Positions 27,927-36,446 of a stretch of DNA of 64,000 nt are shown one piece after another. Source of the stretch: Pseudomonas sediminis. GTDB lineage: Bacteria > Pseudomonadota > Gammaproteobacteria > Pseudomonadales > Pseudomonadaceae. A program made the position numbers and the translations under genes. The notes below the pieces were generated by a model. The model was not told the origin of the DNA. It saw only the letters and a list, made by a program, of their open reading frames with translations, and did not search any database. Within the stretch, counting starts at the first letter, position 1; the number at the start of each line of letters is the position of its first letter. The stretch lies in the NCBI RefSeq assembly GCF_002741105.1, contig NZ_NIQU01000011.1, positions 62,001 to 126,000 on the forward strand, in the 5' to 3' direction.

Positions 27927-30900
27927 CTACGCTCCTTCCTTCACCGCAAAACGTGCGTCGAGCCTGCTGTAACCGAGGCCAACGCCCTTGTGCACCCGCA
28001 ACTGCACCGGAATACGCTCCTTCATCGCCTCGACGTGGCTGATCACGCCGATGGTCTTGCCGCTGGCGTTGAGGTTGTCCAAGGCATCGAGCGCCACCTC
28101 CAGCGTCTCGCCGTCCAAGGTGCCGAAGCCTTCATCGAGGAACAGCGAGTCGATACTGGTCTTGTGGCTGACCAGATCGGACAGCGCCAACGCCAGCGCC
28201 AGGCTGACCAGGAAACTCTCGCCGCCGGACAGCGTGCGGCAATCGCGCGCCACGTCGGCCTGCCAGGTGTCGCGCACTTCCAGCTCGAGTTCGCCGCTGC
28301 CCTTGCGCGCCAGTTGGTAGCGGCCGTGCAGGCGCGTCAATTGGCGGTTGGCCAGGTGGATCAGGTGATCGAGGGTCAGGCCCTGGGCGAACTTGCGGAA
28401 CTTGGCACCGTCGGCCGAGCCGATCAGGCCGTTGAGCTGTTGCCACAGGCGCTGCTCACTCTCCTGCGCACTGATTTCGGCGAACAGCGCCTGCTGGCTG
28501 CTGCGCCGCGCCTCGTCGGCCTGCAACTGCGCGCGCAGCTCACCTTGACGCTCGCTCAGGGCGCGCAAGCGTTCCTGCACTGCCTGGAGCTGCTCGGCCA
28601 ACTGCTCCAGGCTCAAGGCGGTTTGCGCTTCGGCCGTGAGGCGCTGCACCTCGGCCTGAGCCGCCGCCAGCAGGGCCGAGGCCTGGGTGTGCGCACGTTC
28701 GAGATCCGCCTTGAGTTGCACCAAGCGCTGGCGTTCATCCTCACTCAACAGCGCCGCTTCGAACGCCGCCTGATCGGCGAAAGGACTGCTCAGCAGCGTC
28801 TGTTGCCAAGCCTGCTGGCAACTCTGCAGACGTTGCTGCTCACGCGCCAGCAAGGCCTCCTGGGCTTGCTCGCTGCCAGCGAGGCCATCGCGTTCACGCA
28901 GGGTCGCGGCCAACCGCTCGGCGGATTCACGCAGGGCCTGCTGCGGATCGGCTACCGCTGCCGGGGGCGCCAGGCTCGGCGCCCCCGCGTCCTGCCAACG
29001 CTGCTGCCAGTGCTCGGCCTGCGTCTGAGCTTCGTCCAGTTGTCGTTGCGCCTCGCGCGTGAGTTCGAGCAACTGCTGCTCACGCGCCTGTGTCTGCTGC
29101 CAGGCGTTCCAGGCGGCTTTCTGCTGGTATAGCCAGCCCGCGCCGTCGGCAGGCAGCTCGCTGGCGAAGCCTTGCAGGCAGGCCAACAACTCTTGAGCCT
29201 GTTGCTCTAATTCAGTCTGCAGCGCGCTCAGATGCGCTTGTTGCTCGGCCAGGCGCGCCTGGGTGTTGTCCAGATCACGACTGAGTATTGCCTGCTGCCG
29301 CTCGGCCTCAGCCTGCTCGCGCTCAGCGCTTTCGCGCAACTCGCGTAGACGCTGCAACTCGGTTTGCTGTGCCTGCGCCGCGTCCAGGCGCGCCTGGAGC
29401 GCAGCCAATTCCTGCTCGTGCTGCTGTTGCACACCCACCAGCTCGGCGACGTCCTGCAGGCGAATGTCATGTTCGCTCAGCTGCTGCTGCCACTGCTGAT
29501 CCAGCGGCAGCAATTGCGCCTCGGCCTGAGCCTGTTGCTGCTGCACCTGCTCGATCTGCGCGGCGAGACGGGTCAGCTCGTCACGTAGATTGGCGCCCTG
29601 GCTCTCCAGCTCGGCCAACTCACTGCGGCACTGCACCAGCGCCTGCTCGGTGGCGGAGACGTTCAGCGCCTGGTACTCGCTGATCGCCGGATGCTCGTGC
29701 GAGCCGCACAGCGGGCAAGCGTCGCCCGGTTGCAGGCGGGCGCGATAGGCCTCCAGATCCTGAATGCGTTTTTCCTGCTCCAGCAACTTTTCCTTGTCGA
29801 CGACCTGCTGCTTGAGTGCCTTGTAACGTTCGCGCAGGGCGTTGATCTCGGTGTTCTTGTCCGCCTGTCGGCGCTGCAGCTCAGCCAGGCGCGGGGGCAG
29901 CTCGGCCAGTTGTACGGCCAAGGCCTCGCGGCTCTGCGCCACTTGCTGCAAACGATCGAACACCCGGCTGCGCGCTTGCAGGCGCTGCCAGTCCTGGCGC
30001 AAGCCCGTCTCTCCTGCCTCGCCCAGCAGAGCCTGCAAGGCGCCCTGCCGCTGCCCCTCCGCGTCGCGCGCTTGCTGCACCTGCTGTTGCAGCGTGGTCA
30101 GACGCACACCCTGCTCGTCACGCTGGCGCTGCAACGTCGTCAGTTGTACAGCGGATTCGCTCTGGCGCGTTTGCGCTGTCTGCAACGCCTGCTCAGCCTT
30201 GGCCCGTTGCGTGAAGCGCTCGTCCCAGCCACTGAGCAACTCACCCAGGCGCGCATGCGAACTGCGCTCGCTCAGCCAGGCCTGCACATCGGCGTGCTGG
30301 TGCTGCGCCTGCGTCAACGCGATGTGCCGCTGCTCACGCCAGTGCCCCGCATGATGGCTGGCCTGCCACAGCGCCTCCCGTTCACGCTCGGCACACATTT
30401 GCATCTGCTCACGCAGTGCGAACAGACCGCGCTCGGCCTGCTGACTGTCGTGCTGCGCCTGCTGCCAGGCCTGGTGCAGCGGTTGTAAACGCGCTGCCGG
30501 CTCACCGGCGGCCAGACGCTGTAAGTCATCGGCCGCAGCAGCCTGACGTTGCTGGGCCTGCTCCAGCCCTCGCGCTGCCTCGCCGGCTTGTTGCTCGGCT
30601 CGCTGCAACGCCTCACGCCAGCGCTGCCCAGCCAGCAGCGCTTGTTGCTCAGCCTGCAACGGGGCCTGTTCCTGCGCCAGGCGCTCGGCTTCGGCCTGCA
30701 ATTCGGCACGCTGCGCCTCGTCCAGCAGCTCCATGCCCTGGGCACGACTCTTCAGCAGGCCCAGCGCCTGTTCGGCGGCCTTGGTGCGTTCGTAAACCTG
30801 CTGGGATATCTGCCCGTAGACCTCGGTGCCGGTCAGCTCCTCCAGCAACTCGGCGCGCTGGTTCGCATTGGCCTCGAGAAACGCCGCAAAGCCGCCCTGA

Positions 30901-31361
30901 GCGAGCAGCATCGACTTGGTGAAACGCTCGAAATCCAGGCCGGTCAGCTCGGCGGTCAGGCTTTCCTTCTCGCGAATCTTGTCGGTGAGAATTTCACCAT
31001 CGGCGATACGCGCCAGCTCCACCTTGGGCGCCTGTAGCGCACCGTCGACCTTGTCCCGCGCGCGGCGCTGGCTCCAGAAGGCGCGGTAGCCCTGCCCTGT
31101 TACCTCGAACTCGACTTCGGCCAGGCAATCGGCGGTGTGCCGGGTCATCAGCTCGTTACCGCTGGCCGACAGCGTGCTCATGCGCGGCGTGCGGTGGTAC
31201 AGCGCCAGGCAGATGGCGTCGAGCAAGGTGGTCTTGCCCGCCCCGGTCGGCCCGGTGATCGCGAACAGACCGCTACCGGCGAAAGGCTCGGCAGCGAAGT
31301 CGATCTTCCATTCGCCCTTGAGGGAATTGAGGTTCTTGAGGCGCAGGCTGAGGATTTTCAT
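27927..31361 (-). CDS. sbcC: Exonuclease subunit SbcC (Rad50-like ATPase)
   Basis: 1144 aa. Walker A GPTGAGKT is at 37-44 and the zinc-hook CPLC at 549-552, in the middle of two very long Gln/Glu/Leu-rich coiled coils. The C-terminal LSGGESFLVSLALALALSD signature is followed by Walker B LFLDEGFGTLD. With SbcD it opens DNA hairpins and processes double-strand ends. In other Pseudomonas sbcC directly follows sbcD; here sbcD is about 7.5 kb away. No good ribosome-binding site precedes the ATG, consistent with loss of a coupled upstream gene. Confidence 0.96.
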   Translation of the reverse strand: MKILSLRLKNLNSLKGEWKIDFAAEPFAGSGLFAITGPTGAGKTTLLDAICLALYHRTPRMSTLSASGNELMTRHTADCLAEVEFEVTGQGYRAFWSQRRARDKVDGALQAPKVELARIADGEILTDKIREKESLTAELTGLDFERFTKSMLLAQGGFAAFLEANANQRAELLEELTGTEVYGQISQQVYERTKAAEQALGLLKSRAQGMELLDEAQRAELQAEAERLAQEQAPLQAEQQALLAGQRWREALQRAEQQAGEAARGLEQAQQRQAAAADDLQRLAAGEPAARLQPLHQAWQQAQHDSQQAERGLFALREQMQMCAEREREALWQASHHAGHWREQRHIALTQAQHQHADVQAWLSERSSHARLGELLSGWDERFTQRAKAEQALQTAQTRQSESAVQLTTLQRQRDEQGVRLTTLQQQVQQARDAEGQRQGALQALLGEAGETGLRQDWQRLQARSRVFDRLQQVAQSREALAVQLAELPPRLAELQRRQADKNTEINALRERYKALKQQVVDKEKLLEQEKRIQDLEAYRARLQPGDACPLCGSHEHPAISEYQALNVSATEQALVQCRSELAELESQGANLRDELTRLAAQIEQVQQQQAQAEAQLLPLDQQWQQQLSEHDIRLQDVAELVGVQQQHEQELAALQARLDAAQAQQTELQRLRELRESAEREQAEAERQQAILSRDLDNTQARLAEQQAHLSALQTELEQQAQELLACLQGFASELPADGAGWLYQQKAAWNAWQQTQAREQQLLELTREAQRQLDEAQTQAEHWQQRWQDAGAPSLAPPAAVADPQQALRESAERLAATLRERDGLAGSEQAQEALLAREQQRLQSCQQAWQQTLLSSPFADQAAFEAALLSEDERQRLVQLKADLERAHTQASALLAAAQAEVQRLTAEAQTALSLEQLAEQLQAVQERLRALSERQGELRAQLQADEARRSSQQALFAEISAQESEQRLWQQLNGLIGSADGAKFRKFAQGLTLDHLIHLANRQLTRLHGRYQLARKGSGELELEVRDTWQADVARDCRTLSGGESFLVSLALALALSDLVSHKTSIDSLFLDEGFGTLDGETLEVALDALDNLNASGKTIGVISHVEAMKERIPVQLRVHKGVGLGYSRLDARFAVKEGA

Positions 31362-31414
31362 GCACAGTTCGTAAGCCGTTGAAGGCCGTCATTCTGGCAT
31401 ATACCGGTAACGAT

Positions 31415-31780
31415 TCAGTCGCGGCAATAACCTTCACCGCTGCGCACAGTCAGGCAGTTCTGCTTGTCCAGCAGCCATTTCATGCCGGTGGCTTCGCCGT
31501 CGGTGGCGCTGACGCTCTCCACCACGCCATCGCGCACGAAGACGATCTTCGCGCCCTGCGCACGGCCGACAAACCGTCGCGGGCCGTCGAGGTTGGCGAT
31601 GGTCAGGCGGTAGTCAGCCGGCGTGCCGCTGATATCCAGGTAAGTGCCCTCTGGCCCGTTCCAACGCCCCAACCATTGCTCGGTCACCTTGGCATCCTGC
31701 TCGCTGGAAGATGTCGCGCAGCCGGCCAACAGCAGGGGAATGGCCGCAGCCGCGAGAAGAAAATGTGCCGCTCTTTGCAT
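31415..31780 (-). CDS. Small hypothetical lipoprotein
   Basis: 121 aa from the ATG giving MQRAAHFLLAAAAIPLLLAGC, with GGAG six nt upstream. LLLAGC is a clear lipobox, so it should be acylated on the cysteine. The mature part is a small beta-rich domain (WLGRWNGPEGTYLDISGTPADYRLTIANLDG) ending in two cysteines. Function unknown. It lies between sbcC and the cyclase gene. Confidence 0.8.
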   Translation of the reverse strand: MQRAAHFLLAAAAIPLLLAGCATSSSEQDAKVTEQWLGRWNGPEGTYLDISGTPADYRLTIANLDGPRRFVGRAQGAKIVFVRDGVVESVSATDGEATGMKWLLDKQNCLTVRSGEGYCRD

Positions 31781-31848
31781 GACGCTCTCCACTGGAAGGG
31801 GTGTAGCGATTTCGACCCCGACCGCTCATGCGCGGTTCAGGCCCGAGT

Positions 31849-32946
31849 TCACAGTATCTCGATACGGTCGCGGCCATTGGCCTTGGCGAGGTACATCGCC
31901 TGGTCCGCACGCTCCATCAGGCTGTCCAGGCTCTCGCCTGGGCGATACTCGGCAATGCCGAAACTGGCGCTCTTGCGTTGCACACGGTCGAAGGCGAAAG
32001 CGTTGATGCGCTTCTGCAGAGCCTGCATGGCTCGCTCGGCGTGCGCCGCATCGATCTCCGGCAGGATGATCAGAAACTCCTCGCCGCCGAGCCGGCCGAC
32101 CTTGTCCATGACTCGCACGCCGTCGCGCAACAACCCGGCAAACTGCCGCAGCACGCTGTCGCCCACGGCATGGCCATGGGTGTCGTTGACGCTCTTGAAG
32201 TGGTCGATGTCGATCAGTACCACCGAGAACGGCGTGCCGTAGCGATTGGCCCGTGCCACCTCCTCGATCAGAAAATGCAGAGTGCGCGCGCGATTCCACA
32301 GGCCGGTCAGGCTGTCGATGCTGGCGCTCAAGGCCAGGCTGTCCTGGTGCAGGAACATACGTTTATGCGCCTTCTCCAGCAGAAAGGCACTGAGCAGACC
32401 GAAGGAAAACGACGCAAGAATCCAGATCAGGTGCAGGCGCTGCATGCCGGGCGTCAGCGAGTGCTCCAACGTGACCAGCAGGATCGCCGCCAGCGAAACC
32501 AACGACGTGAGCATCGCGCGTTTCAGCGTGAGACCGGAGATGGCGAAGGTCCACATCAGGTTGAGGTAAATCTCCGGCGCGTAGAAAGCAAAGCGCGGCG
32601 AACCGAAGTTGAAGTAGAGGTTGGCCAGTACCGAGAAAATTGGAGCGGCGGTCAGTAACCCGAGCATCAAGGGCTGTCGCTTGGGTTGGAAACTCAGCAA
32701 GCCGATACTCAGTAACGCCGCTGGTACCAACAACGCATGACAGATCAGCCGCGCGACGGACTGATCGGTCTCGACGTTCTGCTCGATCGCGGCATAGATC
32801 AGATACAACCCGGTGGTAAGGAACGCCACGTAGCGGATCTGCGGAATCTTCGCTTGCAGGTACCAGCAGGCGAACGCCTGCCGAGTCGCCTCTGGCACTC
32901 CATGCAAAGGGTCAAGCGCACGCAGCAAGGCATTGAACAACGGCAC
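31849..32946 (-). CDS. Membrane-bound diguanylate cyclase (GGDEF)
   Basis: 365 aa from a GTG with GGAG upstream. Five or six membrane helices (about 35-195) form an uncharacterised sensor. The GGDEF domain (about 205-365) has the active-site GGEEF and, five residues before it, the inhibitory site RVMD (RxxD). It should make c-di-GMP with product inhibition. No EAL domain is fused. What it senses is unknown. Confidence 0.92.
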   Translation of the reverse strand: MPLFNALLRALDPLHGVPEATRQAFACWYLQAKIPQIRYVAFLTTGLYLIYAAIEQNVETDQSVARLICHALLVPAALLSIGLLSFQPKRQPLMLGLLTAAPIFSVLANLYFNFGSPRFAFYAPEIYLNLMWTFAISGLTLKRAMLTSLVSLAAILLVTLEHSLTPGMQRLHLIWILASFSFGLLSAFLLEKAHKRMFLHQDSLALSASIDSLTGLWNRARTLHFLIEEVARANRYGTPFSVVLIDIDHFKSVNDTHGHAVGDSVLRQFAGLLRDGVRVMDKVGRLGGEEFLIILPEIDAAHAERAMQALQKRINAFAFDRVQRKSASFGIAEYRPGESLDSLMERADQAMYLAKANGRDRIEIL

Positions 32947-33033
32947 TTTCGCTCCCCTGTCGAAACGCCACCATTCACAGCATAGAACGCTTGTTGCGCA
33001 GAATGCGATGTGGGCCCCGCTATTGAGTCGCCT

Positions 33034-33639
33034 TCAAACCACGCCGGCCAGATTGTTCCGCGCCTGCGCCTCATGGCGCGCCCTGAAATGATCCGTGCTG
33101 TAGATAGTTGGGCGCGCCAGAAATGACTGAAGAACGCTGCGCCGCTTCATGCGATAGACAAAGCCCGGCACCCAGGCGTACTCGGCGCGCACCTGAGCGT
33201 CGTATTCGGCGAAACGCTCCGGCGTGGCGCCGAGAATGGCCAGGTCGATATCCACCAACAACTGTTCATCCGGCTCGCTCGGCGTCGCATCATGCCGGGT
33301 GACAATGATAAGTTGCTCGACCCGCGCCAACGTCACCTGGCTGGCGTGACAGCTCGCAAGCACCCGGACGGCCCAATCTGCGCTAAGGCGCTCGTTATCC
33401 TTGCCGCGCACGTCGTAGATGGCGTCATGGAACCAGAGCGCGATGGCCACCTCTCCCGGTTGCTGCGCCAGATGCCGCGCCTGCTCGAAATGCATCAGGC
33501 ATTCGCGCAGATGCTGCAGCGAGTGATAGTGCCGCTGCGGCTCCTCATAGGCACGAACGAGCTGCTCGAACAGACCTGACGGAGGCTGTAGGCCAAGGTC
33601 TGACCAGGCACTGGCCCAGGATGATGGCAGAGGTGTCAT
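33034..33639 (-). CDS. HD-domain metal-dependent phosphohydrolase (COG4339-like)
   Basis: 201 aa. RHYHSLQHL (H39, H43), WFHDAIYD (H71-D72) and a later VDIDLAILG give the H...HD...D pattern of HD hydrolases. The family is predicted to hydrolyse nucleotides or phosphoesters; the substrate is unknown. It is the first chromosomal gene beyond the integron: its ATG lies only a few bases from the decayed last attC. A native promoter must therefore lie within the cassette region, or the gene is read from the array. Confidence 0.82.
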   Translation of the reverse strand: MTPLPSSWASAWSDLGLQPPSGLFEQLVRAYEEPQRHYHSLQHLRECLMHFEQARHLAQQPGEVAIALWFHDAIYDVRGKDNERLSADWAVRVLASCHASQVTLARVEQLIIVTRHDATPSEPDEQLLVDIDLAILGATPERFAEYDAQVRAEYAWVPGFVYRMKRRSVLQSFLARPTIYSTDHFRARHEAQARNNLAGVV

Positions 33640-33644
33640 TTTAG

Positions 33645-33720
33645 AGGCTCGATAGCGTATTAGTTAAGGGCTGGGCTTTAGCCGGAACCAGCGAACTGGT
33701 TTGAACTAGCTGCTCCCCAT
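33645..33720 (-). repeat. attC8 (terminal, degenerate)
   Basis: The middle (ggttaagg-like, gctttagcc, ggtttgaac) matches the other attC sites, but both outer cores have lost GTTRRRY/RYYYAAC. It is probably no longer recombinogenic and marks the array's distal end. Confidence 0.7.
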
Positions 33721-33722
33721 TT

Positions 33723-33998
33723 CTAACTGAACAAGCTAGCAATCGCACTCGTTATAGCTTCGATAACTGCGAGGACACCGTCGATCATGGCTTCAACGGT
33801 GCCGGTTATCACCTCCAGAACTCCCTCGCTGCTCTGAACAGGAAGTACAGCTGCTCCAGCAACGGAAATAGCCATGGCTGCCATGGCAACGGCGCTGAAA
33901 CCAATAGCCATGATGTAAATTGCAGAGCCCATAAGCAGGGCCGCGCAAAGCGAATTAAAGGCCCTCCGCATTCTTGATCGCTTTACTTTCTTTTTCAT
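33723..33998 (-). CDS. Cassette 8: small hydrophobic protein
   Basis: 91 aa from the ATG at 33998; a GTG four codons earlier is possible. A basic N-terminus (MKKKVKRSRMRRAF) is followed by a hydrophobic region (about 16-48, AALLMGSAIYIMAIGFSAVAMAAMAISVAGAAVLP) and a second, weakly hydrophobic amphipathic tail. This suggests an inner-membrane protein or a secreted small peptide. It resembles no family known to me. It ends 3 bp from the degenerate attC8. Confidence 0.6.
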   Translation of the reverse strand: MKKKVKRSRMRRAFNSLCAALLMGSAIYIMAIGFSAVAMAAMAISVAGAAVLPVQSSEGVLEVITGTVEAMIDGVLAVIEAITSAIASLFS

Positions 33999-34037
33999 TT
34001 CAAGACCCACTTGTAGCTGAGTAAAAATACCAAATAC

Positions 34038-34113
34038 ATATAGTGCTTGGTTAAGGGGCGGGCTTTAGCCCGCACCAGTAAGCGAAGCGAGCGATTTGAA
34101 CCACTAGTTAGGC
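34038..34113 (-). repeat. attC7
   Basis: On the minus strand R'' is GCCTAAC (34107-34113), and the centre matches the family. The outer R' (GCACTATA in place of GTTAGGC) is decayed, so this site is half-intact. Confidence 0.85.
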
Positions 34114-34371
34114 ATTATTCTGAGTCTTTGGAAATATGCGCTTTTTCCTGCGCAGCTCTCTTTTTGTGCCTTCAAGATGCTCGATAACTGCCAAGCAGAT
34201 TGCCTTATTCAAAATTGTTTTTGGCACAAGGTAATTGTTAAATGCGAGGACTCCAATCTTGTGTAGCGAACAATCGTCAAGCTGCATGAGCTTTTCGGCA
34301 GCTTCAGGTTCGCCATACGCAATAAGCTGAGGTGCTATGTCGACCGGCCGGAAGGTGACTTTTGATTCCAT
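34108..34371 (-). CDS. Cassette 7: hypothetical protein
   Basis: 87 aa. The N-terminus MESKVTFRPVDIAPQLIAYGEPEAAEKLM reads as mixed helix. The C-terminus is strongly basic (GTKRELRRKKRIFPKTQNNA), which could bind nucleic acid. There is no signal peptide. The start lies 14 bp inside the cassette and the TAA stop is formed by the attC7 R'' core. Function unknown. Confidence 0.6.
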   Translation of the reverse strand: MESKVTFRPVDIAPQLIAYGEPEAAEKLMQLDDCSLHKIGVLAFNNYLVPKTILNKAICLAVIEHLEGTKRELRRKKRIFPKTQNNA

Positions 34372-34383
34372 GTCGTTGTGCTT

Positions 34384-34459
34384 ACCTAACGTTTGGTTAA
34401 GGAGCCGGCTTTAGCCGGTCCCAGTGAGCGAAGCGAACGGTTTGAACCAGTTGTTAGGA
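34384..34459 (-). repeat. attC6
   Basis: 76 bp. R'' TCCTAAC (34453-34459) and R' GTTAGGT (34384-34390) on the minus strand. The loop differs slightly from the others (gagccggc). Confidence 0.93.
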
Positions 34460-34960
34460 ATTGCCACTATTAAGCATAATATTGCGTAGAGCTACTTCTG
34501 CTTGGAAAGCCACGTGTTCGCTTTTGCTAGTTAAACAGATTTTTATGGCATCAATTTCCGCAGGGCCTACGGTGTTCATTCGGGCTAGTGCGCTAAGAGC
34601 GTCACATACGACAAATTCGCTGCTGTCCGATAACTTTTTCACAAAAACACTGTTTAGTTCAGCGCTATTTTTGTTGATTCTAGACAGAGCGTAGATTGAG
34701 GCTTGTCGTACGCCGAGATTATTGCTATCGGTAAGGTTAATAATTTTTGCGACAGCATTTATCGATCTTTCCCCTAAAGAACCTAGTGCGCCTAAACACC
34801 AGAAGACAACATCATCATTCTCTGATCCTAATGCATCTATAAGACTAGGAATGTCTACATCAGCATCGTAACTTAAACTACCCAATGCAAGATTGGCTGA
34901 TTGCCTTTCACTCTCGTCATTAGATGTTATCCAGTGAATCCATTTTTGTGTTTGATTCAT
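34454..34960 (-). CDS. Cassette 6: HEAT-repeat protein
   Basis: 168 aa made almost wholly of HEAT-like helical pairs: SANLALGSLSYDADVDIPSLIDALG, DDVVFWCLGALGSLGERS, LGVRQASIYALSRINKNS, EFVVCDALSALARMNTVGPAEI, and HVAFQAEVALRNIML. HEAT arrays are protein-binding scaffolds, so a partner is expected but unknown. The codon use is AT-rich compared with the flanking chromosome. The TAA stop lies in the attC6 R'' core. Confidence 0.75.
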   Translation of the reverse strand: MNQTQKWIHWITSNDESERQSANLALGSLSYDADVDIPSLIDALGSENDDVVFWCLGALGSLGERSINAVAKIINLTDSNNLGVRQASIYALSRINKNSAELNSVFVKKLSDSSEFVVCDALSALARMNTVGPAEIDAIKICLTSKSEHVAFQAEVALRNIMLNSGNS

Positions 34961-34976
34961 ATGTCACTCGGAGAGT

Positions 34977-35052
34977 GCCTAACGTTTGGTTAAGGGGCGG
35001 GCTTTAGCCCGTCCCAGTGAGCGAAGCGAACGGTTTGAACCAGTTGTTAGCT
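34977..35052 (-). repeat. attC5
   Basis: 76 bp. R'' AGCTAAC (35046-35052) and R' GTTAGGC (34977-34983) on the minus strand. It has the typical Pseudomonas-type stem (gggctaaagccc). Confidence 0.95.
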
Positions 35053-35430
35053 GCCATAACCGAAAAATATATTAAAGAGAGCGGCAAAAGTAACATAAGA
35101 AAGCATTAAGGATGAAATTGATATTATGACGCAGTGAAACCATATAATTATTTTTAGCCAAGTGCATTTGAGACTTTTTAAAAAACCTGGCTCTGGCTTT
35201 TCTGGTTGCTTGTGATGCCAATGAATAACTGATGTTAATAGACTGAGCCAGCCGAGTGTGATTGCCGAACCCCATGCTGTTATAGAAACATATTCGTTAT
35301 GCGCTTCAAGTATGAAAGAGACTAAAAGTACAGCGCCTAGTAGAACGCCGCACAAAAGCATGGCGCGATACATTTTTGTTTTGTATGGCGCAGCCTCTAC
35401 GGCGATATGGTTGAGTACTGTAGGTGTCAT
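35047..35430 (-). CDS. Cassette 5: small membrane protein
   Basis: 127 aa with three predicted membrane helices (about 22-41, 48-68 and 93-120). The short basic loop HWHHKQPEKPEPGFLKSLKCT lies between the second and third. No enzymatic motif. The ATG lies 7 bp after the cassette core, with no good ribosome-binding site, so translation may depend on read-through from upstream. The TAA stop is in the attC5 core. Strongly AT-rich for this chromosome. Confidence 0.65.
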   Translation of the reverse strand: MTPTVLNHIAVEAAPYKTKMYRAMLLCGVLLGAVLLVSFILEAHNEYVSITAWGSAITLGWLSLLTSVIHWHHKQPEKPEPGFLKSLKCTWLKIIIWFHCVIISISSLMLSYVTFAALFNIFFGYGS

Positions 35431-35437
35431 GGCTGGT

Positions 35438-35513
35438 AGCTAACGTTTGGTTAAGGGGCGGGATTTAGCCCGTCCCAGTGAGCGAAGCGAACGATTTGAA
35501 CCAGTTGTTAGAG
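35438..35513 (-). repeat. attC4
   Basis: 76 bp. R'' CTCTAAC (35507-35513) and R' GTTAGCT (35438-35444) on the minus strand. Confidence 0.95.
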
Positions 35514-36014
35514 GGAGCCATGCGAGGTTTTTGCTGAGCTATTTGGCAAGAATTTGCCAGCGATAACCTCAGCGTTTGATAACCACTCACTAAGGCCTGA
35601 GTTGTCCTTGAGCCCATGCGTCCAGCTGACTCTTGCGTTTTCACTATTACGCCAAACGGTAATTGAAAAGTAAACTCCATCAATGGTTAGCTCTGCCGGA
35701 GGGCGTGTGCTATTTGAGCTAACTATATTTAATGCCGAGTCAATTAGGCTCTCAGCTACGGCTTTTGGAATTACCACCTCTGAACCAAATGTTGTAGGGC
35801 CTGCAGCTAAAATGGGAAACCGATCTTCGCCTTTGGGCCACTCAATGCGACGAAGGAAGAACTGCATGGTCGACATGAAGACGTACCATGAGCTCCATGT
35901 TCTAATTGAGTCATCGATGGAAAAACTTAGCAGCAGTGAATTGGGTTCGCGAGGGGTAAGCCCAGGGTAGCTCCAAGGTGCCGCCATGATTTTTTCCACA
36001 TCACGATTGAACAC
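35508..36014 (-). CDS. Cassette 4: hypothetical protein
   Basis: 168 aa from a GTG; GAGGG next to the cassette core could serve as ribosome-binding site. It is soluble and mixed alpha/beta, with many Trp residues (RTWSSWYVFMSTMQFFLRRIEWPKGEDRFP) and no recognised motif. The tail SSAKTSHGSL ends at a TAA in the attC4 core. Function unknown. Confidence 0.6.
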   Translation of the reverse strand: MFNRDVEKIMAAPWSYPGLTPREPNSLLLSFSIDDSIRTWSSWYVFMSTMQFFLRRIEWPKGEDRFPILAAGPTTFGSEVVIPKAVAESLIDSALNIVSSNSTRPPAELTIDGVYFSITVWRNSENARVSWTHGLKDNSGLSEWLSNAEVIAGKFLPNSSAKTSHGSL

Positions 36015-36025
36015 TATAGGGCACC

Positions 36026-36101
36026 CTCTAACGTTTGGTTAAGGGGCGGGCTTTAGCCCGTCCCAGCGAACGGAGTGAGCGCTTTAAGCGCATTGTTAGG
36101 T
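36026..36101 (-). repeat. attC3
   Basis: 76 bp. R'' ACCTAAC (36095-36101) and R' GTTAGAG (36026-36032) on the minus strand. Its unpaired inner half (gcgaacggagtgagcgcttt) is rearranged relative to the other sites. Confidence 0.93.
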
Positions 36102-36107
36102 GTTTGC

Positions 36108-36308
36108 CTAGCACTGATAGCGGTCTTTTATGTGCGCGTTGTAGTAGCTGCCTTTTGATGCTGACCGCATGAAACCTTCGTATACATGTGCTGGAACGCG
36201 ACAGAAGTCGTACGTGTGGCCCTGCTGAAATGCAATTTTCATTCTTTGGTTTGCCGGGTCGTAACCAATTGCAGTGATGGCTGTTGAACGTACACGTATC
36301 ATTTCCAT
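36108..36308 (-). CDS. Cassette 3: KTSC-domain protein
   Basis: 66 aa from the ATG giving MEMIRVRSTAITAIGYDPANQR. The order IGYD, YDFCRVPAHVYEGFMRSASKGSYYNAHIKDRY matches the KTSC domain, a small beta-rich fold also found at the end of some lysyl-tRNA synthetase-like proteins. Its role is unknown. The core GTTAGGTGA gives an AGGTGA ribosome-binding site five nt before the ATG, so translation is set by the recombination site itself. Confidence 0.8.
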   Translation of the reverse strand: MEMIRVRSTAITAIGYDPANQRMKIAFQQGHTYDFCRVPAHVYEGFMRSASKGSYYNAHIKDRYQC

Positions 36309-36315
36309 GGCATTC

Positions 36316-36391
36316 ACCTAACGTTTGGTTAAGGGGCGGGCTTTAGCTCGTCCCAGTGAGCGAAGCGAACGACTTGAACCGCTAGTTAGCG
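36316..36391 (-). repeat. attC2
   Basis: 76 bp. R'' CGCTAAC (36385-36391) and R' GTTAGGT (36316-36322) on the minus strand. Confidence 0.95.
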
Positions 36392-36446
36392 GCTGTGGCG
36401 CTTTATTACCTATCAAAATCCGATGGTAAACGTCATGCTTGCCCGC

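Noticed and set aside
27519..29132. 537-aa plus-strand frame across sbcC and the isochorismatase gene
   Set aside because: Antisense shadow produced by the codon bias of the coiled-coil region.
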